The notes under the pieces were generated by a model. The model was given only the letters and a program-made list of their open reading frames with translations, was not told the DNA's origin and did no database searches. The position numbers were made by a program, and so were the translations under genes. 64,000 nucleotides of DNA, taken from positions 1 to 64,000 of the forward strand of contig NZ_QUDV01000008.1 in NCBI RefSeq assembly GCF_003477705.1, in the 5' to 3' direction. The first letter of the stretch is position 1. Each line of letters opens with the position of its first letter. The DNA comes from Dorea sp. AF36-15AT. GTDB taxonomy: Bacteria > Bacillota > Clostridia > Lachnospirales > Lachnospiraceae. Below, one piece after another: positions 15,358 to 25,060 of this stretch.

Positions 15358-17469
15358 TTATTTCTTTTTGCTTTTGTTTTTTGGTTTCTTTTTGGGAAAG
15401 GATAAAGAAAAATTCACCTTTCCGGTTTCATCTGTATCCATATGGAGATCTGCCTCAAAGTACATATTTTTCTTTCTGGAATACAGGTCTTTCACATGCA
15501 CACTTCCGTTTTTTAGAAGTTCTGCAGCCATCTTTTTATCCATGGTTTTTTCCATGCTCTGCAGATAGCGGTTGTCTTTCCAGAGAGCAAAGTGACAATC
15601 ATGGTTGCTGCAATAGAAGTTGGTTTTACTTTCATATACCAGGCTTCCACATACCGGACAGGTTCCAATGCTTTCTCTGGTCTGAAATCTTCTTGTTTCT
15701 TCTTCGGAAATCGCATCGCATCCATTCAGCATCATGGTCAGCATGTTTTTGATCCCAGTCATAAACTGTTCCGGTGCAATCTCTCCATGCTCCATCAAAA
15801 GCAACTGGTTTTCCCATTCTGCAGTCATACTTGCAGATTTCAGGAAGTCTGGCAGGATCTCCACAAGGACTTTTCCATCATCTGTTGGAAGGATCTGTTT
15901 TCCTTTTCGGGTGGCATATTGGGAATAGATCAGTTTCTCGATGATACCGGCTCTTGTTGCCGGAGTTCCTAATCCTTTCTTTTCCGTATCTTCATCGAAT
16001 TCCTTATTTCCAGCTGTTTCCATTGCCGCAAGGAGAGTATCTTCGCTATATGGTTTTGGTGGGGACGTAAAATGTTCTGTCTTTTCTGCAGCTACAGCAT
16101 AGAAAGTCTGTCCCTGGGTTACTTTCGGCATTCTCTCTTTCATTTCCTGATCCGGATCTACGATTGCCATGCGATCCTTATTTTTGAAGCAGTTTTCAAA
16201 GAGTTTCCATCCATCCTGCAGAACAATCTTTCCTTTTGCTTTGAAGATTTCTCCCTGGCATTCCACTTCAATCTCTGTTTCCTGGTAAATGTGATCCTTA
16301 CTCATTGCCATGACCGTATGGACTGCAATTAGAAACAGTATCTTTTCTTCCCAGGATTTCAGTTCATCCAGATGACAGGATGCAAGCTCCATCGTTGGGA
16401 TGATTGCATGGTGATCTGTCACTTTGCTGTTATTCATGACCTTCTTCACATCCGGCTGTTCCGGCTGATCAAACGGACCTGTCAGTTGATATTTCTCATA
16501 AATCTGACGAACCACATTTCTTGCGGTCTGTTCCATATCTTCGGTCAGATACTGGCTGTCCGTTCTTGGATAAGTGATCAGTTTCTTTTCATACAGGCTC
16601 TGGGCGGTATCCAGTGTCTGTTTGGCTGTCATTCCGTAGATACGGTTTGCTTCTCTCTGCAGTGTGGTCAGATCATAAAGCTTTGGTGCTTTTACTTTCT
16701 TTTCCGTTTCTTTTACTGCTGTGACAATAGCTTCACTTCCTTGGCATCTGCTTCTTAACTGTTCCGCCTCATCCGGATCAAAGATCTTTGGCTTTACAGC
16801 CGGAATTCCATCACAATCGAGTTCCACATTGAAATACTTTTCTTTCTGGAAATTGCTGATCTGTCCGGCACGTTCCACCAACATGGCAAGTGTCGGTGTC
16901 TGAACCCTTCCAACGGTCAGCTTTTTGAAGTACTTTGTGGTGTAAGCTCTGGTTGCATTCATTCCTACCAGCCAGTCAGCCTGAGAACGGCATACAGCAG
17001 CTTCGGCCAGATGTCGGTATTCCTCTGCGGATCTCAGATGCTGCATTCCATCAAGGATTGCTGAATCTTCCAGAGAACTGATCCATAATCGTTTCACCGG
17101 CTTTTTACTTCCGGATAAGTCATAGACATGTTTGAAGATTAATTCTCCTTCACGTCCGGCATCACAGGCATTTACGACGTATTCAATTTCCGGACTGTTG
17201 AGCAGTCTTTTTAAGATATAGAACTGATCTTTCTTATCTTCTGAGACTGTAACTTTCCAGTCTTTCGGGATGATCGGGAGATCTTCATATCTCCACTGGC
17301 TAAATTTCTCATCGTAGACATCCGGTGAAACATACTCGACCAGATGTCCGAAGCACCAGCTGACCATACAGTCGGTTCCTCTTAAATATCCGTCTTCTCG
17401 TTCCTGTGCTCCAATCACTTCTGCGATTGCTCTTGATACACTTGGTTTTTCTGCAATTACTAAATACAT
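15358..17469 (-). CDS. topB: DNA topoisomerase III
   Basis: 703 residues. A type IA topoisomerase that passes single strands through a transient break, helping resolve transfer and replication intermediates. The Toprim domain opens with MYLVIAEKPSVSRAIAEVIG and includes NACDAGREGELIF. The active-site region KKLITYPRTDSQYL carries the catalytic Tyr, and GRVQTPTLAML is conserved. Near the end is a zinc-finger-like CPVCGSLVYES...CSNHDCHF, then a lysine-rich tail. The start follows GAAGGAGG, which is the downstream edge of dispersed repeat copy D. TopB is a standard component of Tn1549/CTn-type conjugation modules. Confidence 0.95.
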   Translation of the reverse strand: MYLVIAEKPSVSRAIAEVIGAQEREDGYLRGTDCMVSWCFGHLVEYVSPDVYDEKFSQWRYEDLPIIPKDWKVTVSEDKKDQFYILKRLLNSPEIEYVVNACDAGREGELIFKHVYDLSGSKKPVKRLWISSLEDSAILDGMQHLRSAEEYRHLAEAAVCRSQADWLVGMNATRAYTTKYFKKLTVGRVQTPTLAMLVERAGQISNFQKEKYFNVELDCDGIPAVKPKIFDPDEAEQLRSRCQGSEAIVTAVKETEKKVKAPKLYDLTTLQREANRIYGMTAKQTLDTAQSLYEKKLITYPRTDSQYLTEDMEQTARNVVRQIYEKYQLTGPFDQPEQPDVKKVMNNSKVTDHHAIIPTMELASCHLDELKSWEEKILFLIAVHTVMAMSKDHIYQETEIEVECQGEIFKAKGKIVLQDGWKLFENCFKNKDRMAIVDPDQEMKERMPKVTQGQTFYAVAAEKTEHFTSPPKPYSEDTLLAAMETAGNKEFDEDTEKKGLGTPATRAGIIEKLIYSQYATRKGKQILPTDDGKVLVEILPDFLKSASMTAEWENQLLLMEHGEIAPEQFMTGIKNMLTMMLNGCDAISEEETRRFQTRESIGTCPVCGSLVYESKTNFYCSNHDCHFALWKDNRYLQSMEKTMDKKMAAELLKNGSVHVKDLYSRKKNMYFEADLHMDTDETGKVNFSLSFPKKKPKNKSKKK

Positions 17470-17480
17470 GATGTATTACC

Positions 17481-17520
17481 TCCTTCATATAACGAAACGG
17501 AGAGAGCATATTTTACAGCC
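17481..17520 (-). repeat. Dispersed ~38-bp repeat, copy D
   Basis: On the minus strand: CTGTAAAATATGCTCTCTCC, then GTTTCGTTATATGAAGGAGG. This is the most divergent copy. Its 3' edge provides the ribosome-binding site of topB, so it cannot simply be a conventional promoter with an untranslated leader here. Confidence 0.8.
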
Positions 17521-17541
17521 CCCTCCACTAAAAAAGTTTAT

Positions 17542-18288
17542 TTATTTTTCATTTTCTTCAAAATCTTCGTCTTCAGACTCTTCCTCATCCGAAATTTCTT
17601 CCAGTCCATCTGTTTCCAAACCTTCCGGCTGATCATCCTCATCTTCCTCTTTTTTAGGCTTATAGATCTTGAAGTAGTAGTAAGCTGCCACACCGCCGAG
17701 AGCCAAAATCAGGATTGTTGCCATTGCACCCATATTGGTTTTGGTAGATGCTGTTTTCTCCGGATCAACGGTAGCTTCCTTGTCTACATCCTCATTATTT
17801 GTTTCATCCAACACTACCTTTGATGTATCCGGCTGTGGTGTTACGACAGTAGAAGTGCTGTCTTTATCCAGAAATTCAGACAGATCATTCTCATCAATCT
17901 GGGATAACATATAGACATTCTGGGATGTGGCACTGCGGTCGATCACGATATAGAAAGTGTTATTATTCTTCGTTGTAACCGTAAGAAATTCCTTTGTGGA
18001 ATCATCGGTAATGTCATCCTTGACTTCGCCATTTCCTGGTGTCGTAAAGGCAGTTCCCTTGTCTGTTCCATCTTCCGGCAGCACCTCACTTGTACTTGCC
18101 ACCTCATCCTTTTTGTCATCTTTTTTCTCTTCTTTGTCTGTTGACTGCTCTGTCTGAGTTGTCTCTACTTTGGATGCCTCTGCTGATTCATCCACATAGG
18201 CAAATGCTGTGGTTGATGCTGTAAAAAGCATCATGACTCCCAACAACAGTCCTGCCATTTTCTTATTCATTTTCTTCCATTTCACCAT
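17542..18288 (-). CDS. DUF4366-type cell-surface protein
   Basis: About 248 residues starting MVKWKKMNKKMAGLL (ATG 18288, eight bases after AAGGAGG). N-terminal signal peptide (residues ~8-32, ending AFAYVDE), an acidic Thr/Ser-rich stretch, a central conserved beta-rich block (FLTVTTKNNNTFYIVIDRS...NVYMLSQIDENDL), a transmembrane helix (MATILILALGGVAAYYYF), and a highly acidic cytoplasmic tail. The pattern matches DUF4366 proteins of Tn1549-family conjugation modules, presumed envelope components of the mating channel. It overlaps the DUF4315 gene by 26 bases. No sortase motif. Confidence 0.8.
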   Translation of the reverse strand: MVKWKKMNKKMAGLLLGVMMLFTASTTAFAYVDESAEASKVETTQTEQSTDKEEKKDDKKDEVASTSEVLPEDGTDKGTAFTTPGNGEVKDDITDDSTKEFLTVTTKNNNTFYIVIDRSATSQNVYMLSQIDENDLSEFLDKDSTSTVVTPQPDTSKVVLDETNNEDVDKEATVDPEKTASTKTNMGAMATILILALGGVAAYYYFKIYKPKKEEDEDDQPEGLETDGLEEISDEEESEDEDFEENEK

Positions 18289-18571
18289 TCTGATTTTCCT
18301 CCTTATTTTTTTCTGTGAATACAAAGGAGCCTGAACCTTCTTCGTCAGACTCCCTGCTTACCTGAAATTTAACTGTTCCACTCTGGATACCATCCAAAAG
18401 ATCATATAACTGATCATTATCCATCTTCATACCACGGATGCACCTGATCATCTCATTGTCCTCTTCCTGCTTTAATGCAGCCTGGACACCCCTAAGATAT
18501 TGCTGCAGATCCGCGATCTTTTTCTCTGTCTTGACAATCTCATCCAGATATTTTTTAATCTTTTTATTCAA
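18263..18571 (-). CDS. DUF4315-family protein
   Basis: 102 residues, initiated at a TTG preceded by GGGAGGTGAAAGT. The N-terminal half is a coiled-coil-like helix (KKIKKYLDEIVKTEKKIADL). The middle MIRCIRGMKMDNDQLYDLL and an acidic C-terminus match DUF4315, a small protein found next to DUF4366 and the NlpC/P60 protein in this family of conjugative elements. Predicted cytoplasmic. The role is unknown; the conserved neighbourhood suggests a structural or regulatory part of the transfer machine. Confidence 0.78.
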   Translation of the reverse strand: MNKKIKKYLDEIVKTEKKIADLQQYLRGVQAALKQEEDNEMIRCIRGMKMDNDQLYDLLDGIQSGTVKFQVSRESDEEGSGSFVFTEKNKEENQNGEMEENE

Positions 18572-18597
18572 ACTTTCACCTCCCTTCGTTCACCCCT

Positions 18598-20886
18598 TTA
18601 TGGCAGTCTTCCAAAGCACATGAAATGTTGCTGCCAGTAGGATGTGCTGATATTTGAGTAATGGATCGGATCCCCGCAATGGATCATCATATTGTTACCG
18701 ACATAGATACCCACATGGCTTGCACCGGATGTGTTATACGTTCCCTGGAAGAAAATCAGATCTCCTGGTTTTGCTTCTCCCGGTGATACATAAGTACATA
18801 CGCCTCTTAATCCTTCTGCGGTCAACCGTCCATAGTTCCAGCCATTACCACAATGGTTAATGACATAGGATACGAAACCTGAGCAGTCAAATCCAGATGG
18901 AGAGTAGCCACCCCATACATAAGGTACTCCCAGATATTTTTCTGCTTCTCGGATCATCCGGGCAAATTCTTCATCCTGCAGTGCTTCCGGTGGAATCTCA
19001 TAACTCATTCCATTACCGCCTGATCCACTGGTCACATTGTTTACATCCCACAGATAATTTCTGTTTCCATAGGTCGTATTTAATGCATTATAGATGATCA
19101 GCTGCTCCGCATTCAGATTGGCTCTTGCCACAGCGTCAAAGCTTCCATTTGTCAGTGTCACATATAGAATCTTCTTAGTGCTTGTACTGGTAACCGTTAC
19201 TTCCTGACTGCCATTGTCATCTGCGATATAGGCTTCCCAGGTCTGATGTCCATGAGCAGAAGCGGCAGCATGGTTATCATAGTAAACGTCAAACTGCACA
19301 CCATATCGTGCAAAGGCTCCGGTATCCTCAACTGTGTATTCCACACCATTCATTACTACCTTAGTGCCAATCGGCACAAATGGATTGGAAGCATCTACAG
19401 CAATGGTATGGTTTGCAGTTGGATATGCACCACTAGCAGTTGGACCTCCGGACCATACACCACAACAGATTCGACAGTTACAATATCCGCTGGTCACTAC
19501 CTGTCCTAATGATTCTCCGACTCGAACATTTCTGGTTTCTGTCACCGTTTCTGTTCGACCTTCCGTATTCAGATGATATTGTGCTTCAAAAAGAGCTTGC
19601 AGCTCGTTTTCAACATCTGCGTACGTCCAGTCCCCATATTTTGCGGTAAGATACGAGATAAGATGGTATGGATTATGGCCGATCTCAGCAATGTTGTACT
19701 GATACTCGTCATAATTCGGATGTCTTCGTTCCATCTCATTGATCTGCTGGTTCAAGGCACTTTCCAAAGCAGCATATCTGTTTTCAGCAGCATAGATATC
19801 CTCATCCGAACTTGGATACGTTGTAATACCGATCACAGATCCAGCTCCCTCTATAGAGGCACTGCAGCTCCCCAGGGATACCGCTATGACAAGAAAAAGA
19901 AGCGCAAAAATACCGATGCCTGCGAACATGGCACGATTACGCTTTATGATCTCTTTCAAGGCGATCTTTGCTTTTACCGTCATGTTCTCGACACCGGCAA
20001 TGGTTGTTGCTCCACCCAGACTGCCAGCGGATTTTCCGGCTCTGGCTGCTCGGTAAGCATCCTTATATCGTTTTTTCTGGAAGAAGCGGTTATAGAAATG
20101 TCTCTTTTGTTCGGCTTTCTTTACCGTTTCTGCATTCTTGACTCCTTCCATACTTTCTGCAGAACCAAATTTCAGTTTCTTTTCTACAGTAGCCTCACGA
20201 TAACCTCTGCGATGGGTTTTCACATCCGTCCGTTTGCTGCGGATCTGAGCATGACGCAGACCACGTAACGCATCTTCTGTTTCACGCTCTACAAGTCTGG
20301 CACTTTCCACACCTGCATTTTCATCTGTTTCTTCCTCTTCGGAAGAGACTGCTTTCATGCCAGATATAACAGCTTGTGTAGCAATGTATTTCCCGGCTGT
20401 CCCTCCCGGTTTCATGCCAGCACCTTTCACCATCTGATTTCCTTCATCATCAAAAGATAATCTTCCAGCTTTTGCCTGTTCTTTGGTCATCTGTTTTTGC
20501 AACTGTTTCTTCCGAATGGATTTCTTTTGGCTGTTCAGATTATTATCATCATCCGGGATTTTTTCATAACGATGCAGTTTCTTTCGATATCCGGATACTT
20601 TTTCTTCCGGTGTAACTTCAACTGTATCCTCAACAGCTTCCTGCCGGACAGAAGATTTACGGACTTTCTCCATCTGCAGTCGTTTTCCTTTTCCCGATTT
20701 TGAATCTTCATTCTCAGCCTTTTTCCGTTCCCGTTCAGGAACAAATTCTTCTTTAGTTTCCGGTCGCCCACGGCTCCTGTGACTGATATCTTTTACACTA
20801 CCATCATGGAGATTTTCTTCTGTCAGACCATCTCTGGTCATCTTTGCGACCTTTTTATCTTTGCCTTTAAATTCTTTTCCAGCTAT
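18598..20886 (-). CDS. Conjugation cell-wall hydrolase, 3D + NlpC/P60 (CD1108-like), probable AUA start
   Basis: Remodels peptidoglycan so the mating channel can cross the wall. Order: a long basic N-terminal cytoplasmic region (~300 residues), a transmembrane helix (GIGIFALLFLVIAVSLG), a 3D domain (CNCRICCGVWSGGPTASG...VEDTGAFARYGVQFDVYYD), and a C-terminal NlpC/P60 peptidase with catalytic Cys in FDCSGFVSY and His in SHVGIYVG. The first ATG in frame is at 20841, but it has no ribosome-binding site. Fifteen codons upstream, ATA at 20886 follows AGGAGGTG by seven bases and yields an (M)AGKEFKGKDKKVAK start like that of relatives. The frame is closed just above it. Confidence 0.85.
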   Translation of the reverse strand: MAGKEFKGKDKKVAKMTRDGLTEENLHDGSVKDISHRSRGRPETKEEFVPERERKKAENEDSKSGKGKRLQMEKVRKSSVRQEAVEDTVEVTPEEKVSGYRKKLHRYEKIPDDDNNLNSQKKSIRKKQLQKQMTKEQAKAGRLSFDDEGNQMVKGAGMKPGGTAGKYIATQAVISGMKAVSSEEEETDENAGVESARLVERETEDALRGLRHAQIRSKRTDVKTHRRGYREATVEKKLKFGSAESMEGVKNAETVKKAEQKRHFYNRFFQKKRYKDAYRAARAGKSAGSLGGATTIAGVENMTVKAKIALKEIIKRNRAMFAGIGIFALLFLVIAVSLGSCSASIEGAGSVIGITTYPSSDEDIYAAENRYAALESALNQQINEMERRHPNYDEYQYNIAEIGHNPYHLISYLTAKYGDWTYADVENELQALFEAQYHLNTEGRTETVTETRNVRVGESLGQVVTSGYCNCRICCGVWSGGPTASGAYPTANHTIAVDASNPFVPIGTKVVMNGVEYTVEDTGAFARYGVQFDVYYDNHAAASAHGHQTWEAYIADDNGSQEVTVTSTSTKKILYVTLTNGSFDAVARANLNAEQLIIYNALNTTYGNRNYLWDVNNVTSGSGGNGMSYEIPPEALQDEEFARMIREAEKYLGVPYVWGGYSPSGFDCSGFVSYVINHCGNGWNYGRLTAEGLRGVCTYVSPGEAKPGDLIFFQGTYNTSGASHVGIYVGNNMMIHCGDPIHYSNISTSYWQQHFMCFGRLP

Positions 20887-20892
20887 AGGTCA

Positions 20893-21351
20893 TCACCTCC
20901 TGGCACAACTTTTCTTTCTGTACTCATTCAGTTCCTGGCGTCCTATAATCGGGATACCAGGATAACCATCTGCCTGTGTCCTGATTGCTGGAGAGCTCGC
21001 CTGAATATGAAATACCCAGTTCAATTCACTCGGATCTCTCGGCCAGAAACCATTGATCAGCATAGCCTCCTTGAACTGATTGTTGTGCAGATGGATCTGG
21101 GTACGTTTATACAAAACTTCTTTCAGATCATCACTGGTAAGATGCGGATAGATTTTCTGTGCCGGATAAAAATTCCAGAATACCCAGTCAAGGATAATAT
21201 TCTGTGTTTCCAGCGGAAGTTCATACAGATGATGATCATCATTGACTGTATGAACACGGTATCCTGGCTGCACATTTTCCAGATTTTTCATCTGAATGTA
21301 AGGATTATCCTGGTTCCACTGCCTGATTCGGATCTTATCGATTTCCTTCAT
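20893..21351 (-). CDS. Conserved conjugation-module protein (unknown)
   Basis: About 152 residues from MKEIDKIRIRQWNQDNPYIQ (ATG 21351 after GGAGGCGG). A compact globular protein with Trp-rich segments (ILDWVFWNFYPAQKIYPHL, GFWPRDPSELNWVFH), presumably cytoplasmic. I do not recognise a named family. Its position between virB4 and the NlpC/P60 gene, with overlap into virB4 (17 bases) and a six-base gap to the next start, indicates a co-translated part of the transfer operon. It ends TGA inside the ribosome-binding region of the next gene. Confidence 0.65.
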   Translation of the reverse strand: MKEIDKIRIRQWNQDNPYIQMKNLENVQPGYRVHTVNDDHHLYELPLETQNIILDWVFWNFYPAQKIYPHLTSDDLKEVLYKRTQIHLHNNQFKEAMLINGFWPRDPSELNWVFHIQASSPAIRTQADGYPGIPIIGRQELNEYRKKSCARR

Positions 21352-23776
21352 GTTTTTCCGCCTCCATTTCTTTCTCTCGTTTTTCAACTTCTTCCGGTTT
21401 TGTAGTCATCAAACTGTACAGCTTCAAGGTCTTATCGAACTTGTCCTTAAATGGAATAATTGTTGTTCCATAGAAAAGAAGTCCTTCTCCTTCCCCGGAA
21501 TTCGTCACATAAGACAACTGATATGGGGAAATATTCAGCTGTTTTGCGAGGATCTGTCTGTCACCTGCCGCCTGGTTCAGCATCAGGATAAAATCACTGT
21601 TCTCAAAGATATTTTCAATCTCCCTGCTGGCAAGAAGATCCTTAATGTTCTGAGTGATACCAGTCGGTACACCTCCCCATTTACGGAATCTCTTCCAGAT
21701 TTCTACGGAATAAGCTGCTGTCTGTTCTTCTTTGAGCAGAAGGTGGAACTCATCGATGTAGTACCTGGTGGATTTGATGCCACGGTTGATCGTAACTCTG
21801 TTCCATACCTGATCCTGGACGATGAGCATTCCGATTTTCTTCAGCTGCTTTCCAAGCTCTTTGATATCAAAACAGACAATTCGATTATTCAGTTCCACAT
21901 TGGTTCTATGGTTGAATACTTTCAGTGATCCATTTACATAGATTTCCAGTGCTGTTGCAATTCTCTGGGCCTGTGGTTCTTTCTGCTTTCTGAGGCAGTC
22001 ATACAGGTCACCGAGGACCGGCATGTTTTCCGGTTTTGGATCTGCAAAGTACTTCTGATACACCAGTGGAAGACAACGGTCGATCACTGATTTTTCCTCT
22101 GCTTCAATACCATCCCTGCTTCCCATGATCAGCTCACATAAGGACAGGACAAAATCAGATTTCACACCAAGTGGATTGTCATCATCGGAATAATCCATAT
22201 TGATATCCATCGGATTGATATAATCCTTACTGGTTGGTGAGATGTGTACTACCTGTCCGCCAAGTGCATGGACCAGCGGGTAATACTCGCCCTCCGGATC
22301 TCCGATGATAATGTCATCCTTCGTAACAAAGAACGCATTGGTGATCTCTCTTTTTGCTGCAAAGGATTTACCGGATCCAGGTGTACCAAGGATCAATCCA
22401 TTCGGGTTTTTCAGCTTTTTACGATCCACCATAATCATGTTGTTACTAAGGGCATTCAATCCGTAATATAAGGATTCTCCCGCCATAAATAGTTCCTGTG
22501 TCGTAAATGGAACAAAGATTGCTGTGCTGGTAGTCGTAAGAGCCCGCTTGATCGGGATATGATTTACTCCCAACGGAACACTACTCATAAGTCCTTCTTC
22601 CTGCTGATAATCCAGACGTTTCAGTACACAGTTATATTTCTGGGCGATACCGGCAGTCTGGAAGATGGCATTATCCAGTGCCTGCTTTGTCTTTGCGGTA
22701 TTTAAAAAGAGCGCTGTTACAAGGAACATACGCTCATTTCGTGACTGCAGGTCTTCCAGAAGCCTTTTCGCTTCTCCGCCATACGTGTTCAGATCCGATG
22801 GGATAATATCCATATCATATCCGGCCCGGACTGCTTTTTTCTGTTCTTCGATTTTCATACGATTGATATCCGTCACTTTGCTTTTTACCAGCTTGATTGC
22901 CTTCATCTGATCCACCGACTGCACATGCAGGTTGACGATCAGGTTCTTATCAATATCCAGAAATTCTGCCAGCATCTTATCCGTAAGCTCCGGCGCCAGG
23001 ATCTGCAGATAGGAGACAGCCCCGATGGTATTTCCCATCTGGAATGTATTTCTGTCCCGGAACACAAAACTGGTCGGTGCCACATAATCCTTTGTATTGA
23101 GTCCTGTCCGGATCATGGATCCATAGTCAAACTGGAAATCTGTCATCACATCCGGATTGAATGTCTCATATAGGATCTGCAGACGTTCCACGCCATTCAG
23201 CGGATATGCCGGAACTCCCAGGATCTTAAAGTTATTCAGGATATCCGACTCGATACGTTCCAGCTTTGGTTTTGCCTCCCGGATATTTTCTGCTTCAATG
23301 GCAAATGTGATATATTTTGACTTCACCAGACCGTTGTTTCCTTTTGCCAACTGCTGTTTCAACATCTTTGCATATTCCATGCGAACATCATCAAAAGCAT
23401 CCTCCTGTGGCCGGATCTGGATCACCTGCTCAAACTCCTTCATGCTGCTCTTATGATTGATAAAGCTCAGCTGAAAATGGATACTGGCATCAAAGTAATT
23501 GAGGAAATCACACCAGTTTTCAAAGATTGCATTTTTATCTTCATTCTGAGCCAGCTGGTAGTTGATGTCATAAAAGCGGATACACTTAGAATAAGTTTTT
23601 CCCTGTACCCTGCAGATTCCATCTCTTCCCATTTCCTTATAAGCGATCGACTGCTGGACGGACAGTTTTTTCTGCCTGCGTTTCTCTTCCTGCTTTTCTT
23701 TTTTCTTTTTCTCTTTTCTGTCTACTTTTTTGTATCCGGTATCTGCGACAGTTTTCTTATTTTTCTTTTTTCGCAA
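21335..23776 (-). CDS. virB4: VirB4-like conjugation ATPase (CD1110-like)
   Basis: About 813 residues. The ATPase that energises assembly and operation of the type IV secretion channel at the cytoplasmic membrane. Walker A GTPGSGKS at ~464-471, Walker B-like YYIDEFHLLL, and arginine-rich RKWGGVPTGITQN near the end. Start chosen at TTG 23776, eight bases after AAAGGAGG; two upstream ATGs (23806, 23860) lie within prgI without good sites. The N-terminal ~40 residues are very lysine-rich. It overlaps the upstream PrgI gene by 20 bases. Confidence 0.92.
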   Translation of the reverse strand: MRKKKNKKTVADTGYKKVDRKEKKKKEKQEEKRRQKKLSVQQSIAYKEMGRDGICRVQGKTYSKCIRFYDINYQLAQNEDKNAIFENWCDFLNYFDASIHFQLSFINHKSSMKEFEQVIQIRPQEDAFDDVRMEYAKMLKQQLAKGNNGLVKSKYITFAIEAENIREAKPKLERIESDILNNFKILGVPAYPLNGVERLQILYETFNPDVMTDFQFDYGSMIRTGLNTKDYVAPTSFVFRDRNTFQMGNTIGAVSYLQILAPELTDKMLAEFLDIDKNLIVNLHVQSVDQMKAIKLVKSKVTDINRMKIEEQKKAVRAGYDMDIIPSDLNTYGGEAKRLLEDLQSRNERMFLVTALFLNTAKTKQALDNAIFQTAGIAQKYNCVLKRLDYQQEEGLMSSVPLGVNHIPIKRALTTTSTAIFVPFTTQELFMAGESLYYGLNALSNNMIMVDRKKLKNPNGLILGTPGSGKSFAAKREITNAFFVTKDDIIIGDPEGEYYPLVHALGGQVVHISPTSKDYINPMDINMDYSDDDNPLGVKSDFVLSLCELIMGSRDGIEAEEKSVIDRCLPLVYQKYFADPKPENMPVLGDLYDCLRKQKEPQAQRIATALEIYVNGSLKVFNHRTNVELNNRIVCFDIKELGKQLKKIGMLIVQDQVWNRVTINRGIKSTRYYIDEFHLLLKEEQTAAYSVEIWKRFRKWGGVPTGITQNIKDLLASREIENIFENSDFILMLNQAAGDRQILAKQLNISPYQLSYVTNSGEGEGLLFYGTTIIPFKDKFDKTLKLYSLMTTKPEEVEKREKEMEAEKHEGNR

Positions 23777-24146
23777 CCGTTTTTCCTCCTTTCGATTTTC
23801 CTGCATCCGGAGACTGTCTGATCTGTTCCGGATCTGTCTCATAATAGTTTTCAGTTTCATATTTTCTGACGGGCGGACGAAGAAACTTCACCCGGATCAT
23901 ATGCATCAGAACATCTTCCAGATGCATCCCGTCTTTTTCGTACATGGCAAATAAAAATGGCGGTAACATTAAAAGCACCATGACCGTTGCTGCATTACTG
24001 TTTCCCATCACATTACGCAAGAGAAAATAGCTTGGAATTCCCATTGCAGCACCTATCCCGATACAGATCAGCTGTCTTTTGGTCAGGTTAAATGCTACTT
24101 TATTCTTTACCTTCGTTAAATCTTTCGGTACGCTGACATATGCCAT
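23757..24146 (-). CDS. PrgI-family membrane protein
   Basis: About 129 residues from MAYVSVPKDLTKVKNKVAFN (ATG 24146 after AAGGAG). Two closely spaced transmembrane helices (residues ~27-45 and ~50-70) and a cytoplasmic tail beginning MYEKDGMHLEDVL. This matches PrgI-family (VirB3-like) proteins, which sit immediately upstream of VirB4 in Gram-positive conjugation systems and form part of the inner membrane complex. The gene order and overlap with virB4 support the call. Confidence 0.88.
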   Translation of the reverse strand: MAYVSVPKDLTKVKNKVAFNLTKRQLICIGIGAAMGIPSYFLLRNVMGNSNAATVMVLLMLPPFLFAMYEKDGMHLEDVLMHMIRVKFLRPPVRKYETENYYETDPEQIRQSPDAGKSKGGKTVAKKEK

Positions 24147-24168
24147 GATTTTCACTCCTTCCTGTAAT

Positions 24169-25041
24169 TTAGTGCGCGTTAAATATCGACTTACTTAAGG
24201 ATGCCGTCTTAAAGAGGCTGTAACATAAGATCACCGTGTAAGCCATAACGCCAAATAATGAAGAACTCAGATTATCTGAATACTGGATACCTGCAACAAG
24301 CACTGCATAGATTGCAACGCATACCATCATCAGAAATGCCTGGAAAGCCAGGGCAAAGAGTCCTCTGAAATAATTCGTGCCGATCTGTCCCCATTCTCTG
24401 TTACTCATAGTTGCGAATGGAATCGGCGCAACTGAGGTATATAGGTAAATCTCTATCATACGTCCATACATAATCACTGTGATCAGTACAGACAGGATTC
24501 TCATACAGAAGCCGGCAATAAGGGTTTCTAACGCCAATACAACAAGTTCTCCGATTTCCATACTTTCCAGGGTTGCGGAAAGATCCGTCAATGCTGAAGA
24601 AATATCAATGGCGGTACTTCCTGTGATAACACCGGCCGCAGAATTAACTACGTGCTGGCCCACATCGAATACCGCCATTGTGATCGTAAATGTGTTACTC
24701 ACCAGATATACAGCGATCCACATTTTTACGAAGTACTTGAAAAACATCCAGGTATCAATATCATGCATGTTGTTGCGCTCGGTCAGCATAGAAATCAATT
24801 CATAACAGAGTACGAGTGTGATAATAATACCTGCGATCGGCATGATCACAGAATCCGATAGGTTCCGGATCATACTGAATATGCTGCCGTTCCACCCTTG
24901 CGGGGTCTGTCCAACCTGGGTGGCGATCTCACCGGTCTTTTGATTGACATCAGTAAACATCGTATCTAGATTGGAAGTGATCATCCCGGTTAAGAGTTCC
25001 CTCATCCATTCCTCAATCGCATCAAAAATCTGACTGAACAT
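24169..25041 (-). CDS. VirB6/TrbL-like channel membrane protein (CD1112-like)
   Basis: 290 residues with about six transmembrane helices (e.g. IMPIAGIIITLVLCYELISM, MWIAVYLVSNTFTITMAVF, LVVLALETLIAGFCMRILSVLI) and an N-terminal amphipathic region. This is the typical multi-pass conjugation protein encoded between Maff2 and PrgI in Tn1549-like elements, thought to form the membrane conduit for DNA. The start follows AAAGGAG. It is downstream of the maff2 gene now interrupted by the nested element, so its transcription may be altered. Confidence 0.82.
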   Translation of the reverse strand: MFSQIFDAIEEWMRELLTGMITSNLDTMFTDVNQKTGEIATQVGQTPQGWNGSIFSMIRNLSDSVIMPIAGIIITLVLCYELISMLTERNNMHDIDTWMFFKYFVKMWIAVYLVSNTFTITMAVFDVGQHVVNSAAGVITGSTAIDISSALTDLSATLESMEIGELVVLALETLIAGFCMRILSVLITVIMYGRMIEIYLYTSVAPIPFATMSNREWGQIGTNYFRGLFALAFQAFLMMVCVAIYAVLVAGIQYSDNLSSSLFGVMAYTVILCYSLFKTASLSKSIFNAH

Positions 25042-25060
25042 GGATCTCTACTCCTTTCTC

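Noticed and set aside
19573-20268. 231-codon plus-strand frame opposite the NlpC/P60 gene
   Set aside because: Antisense to a well-supported gene, without start signal or domain.
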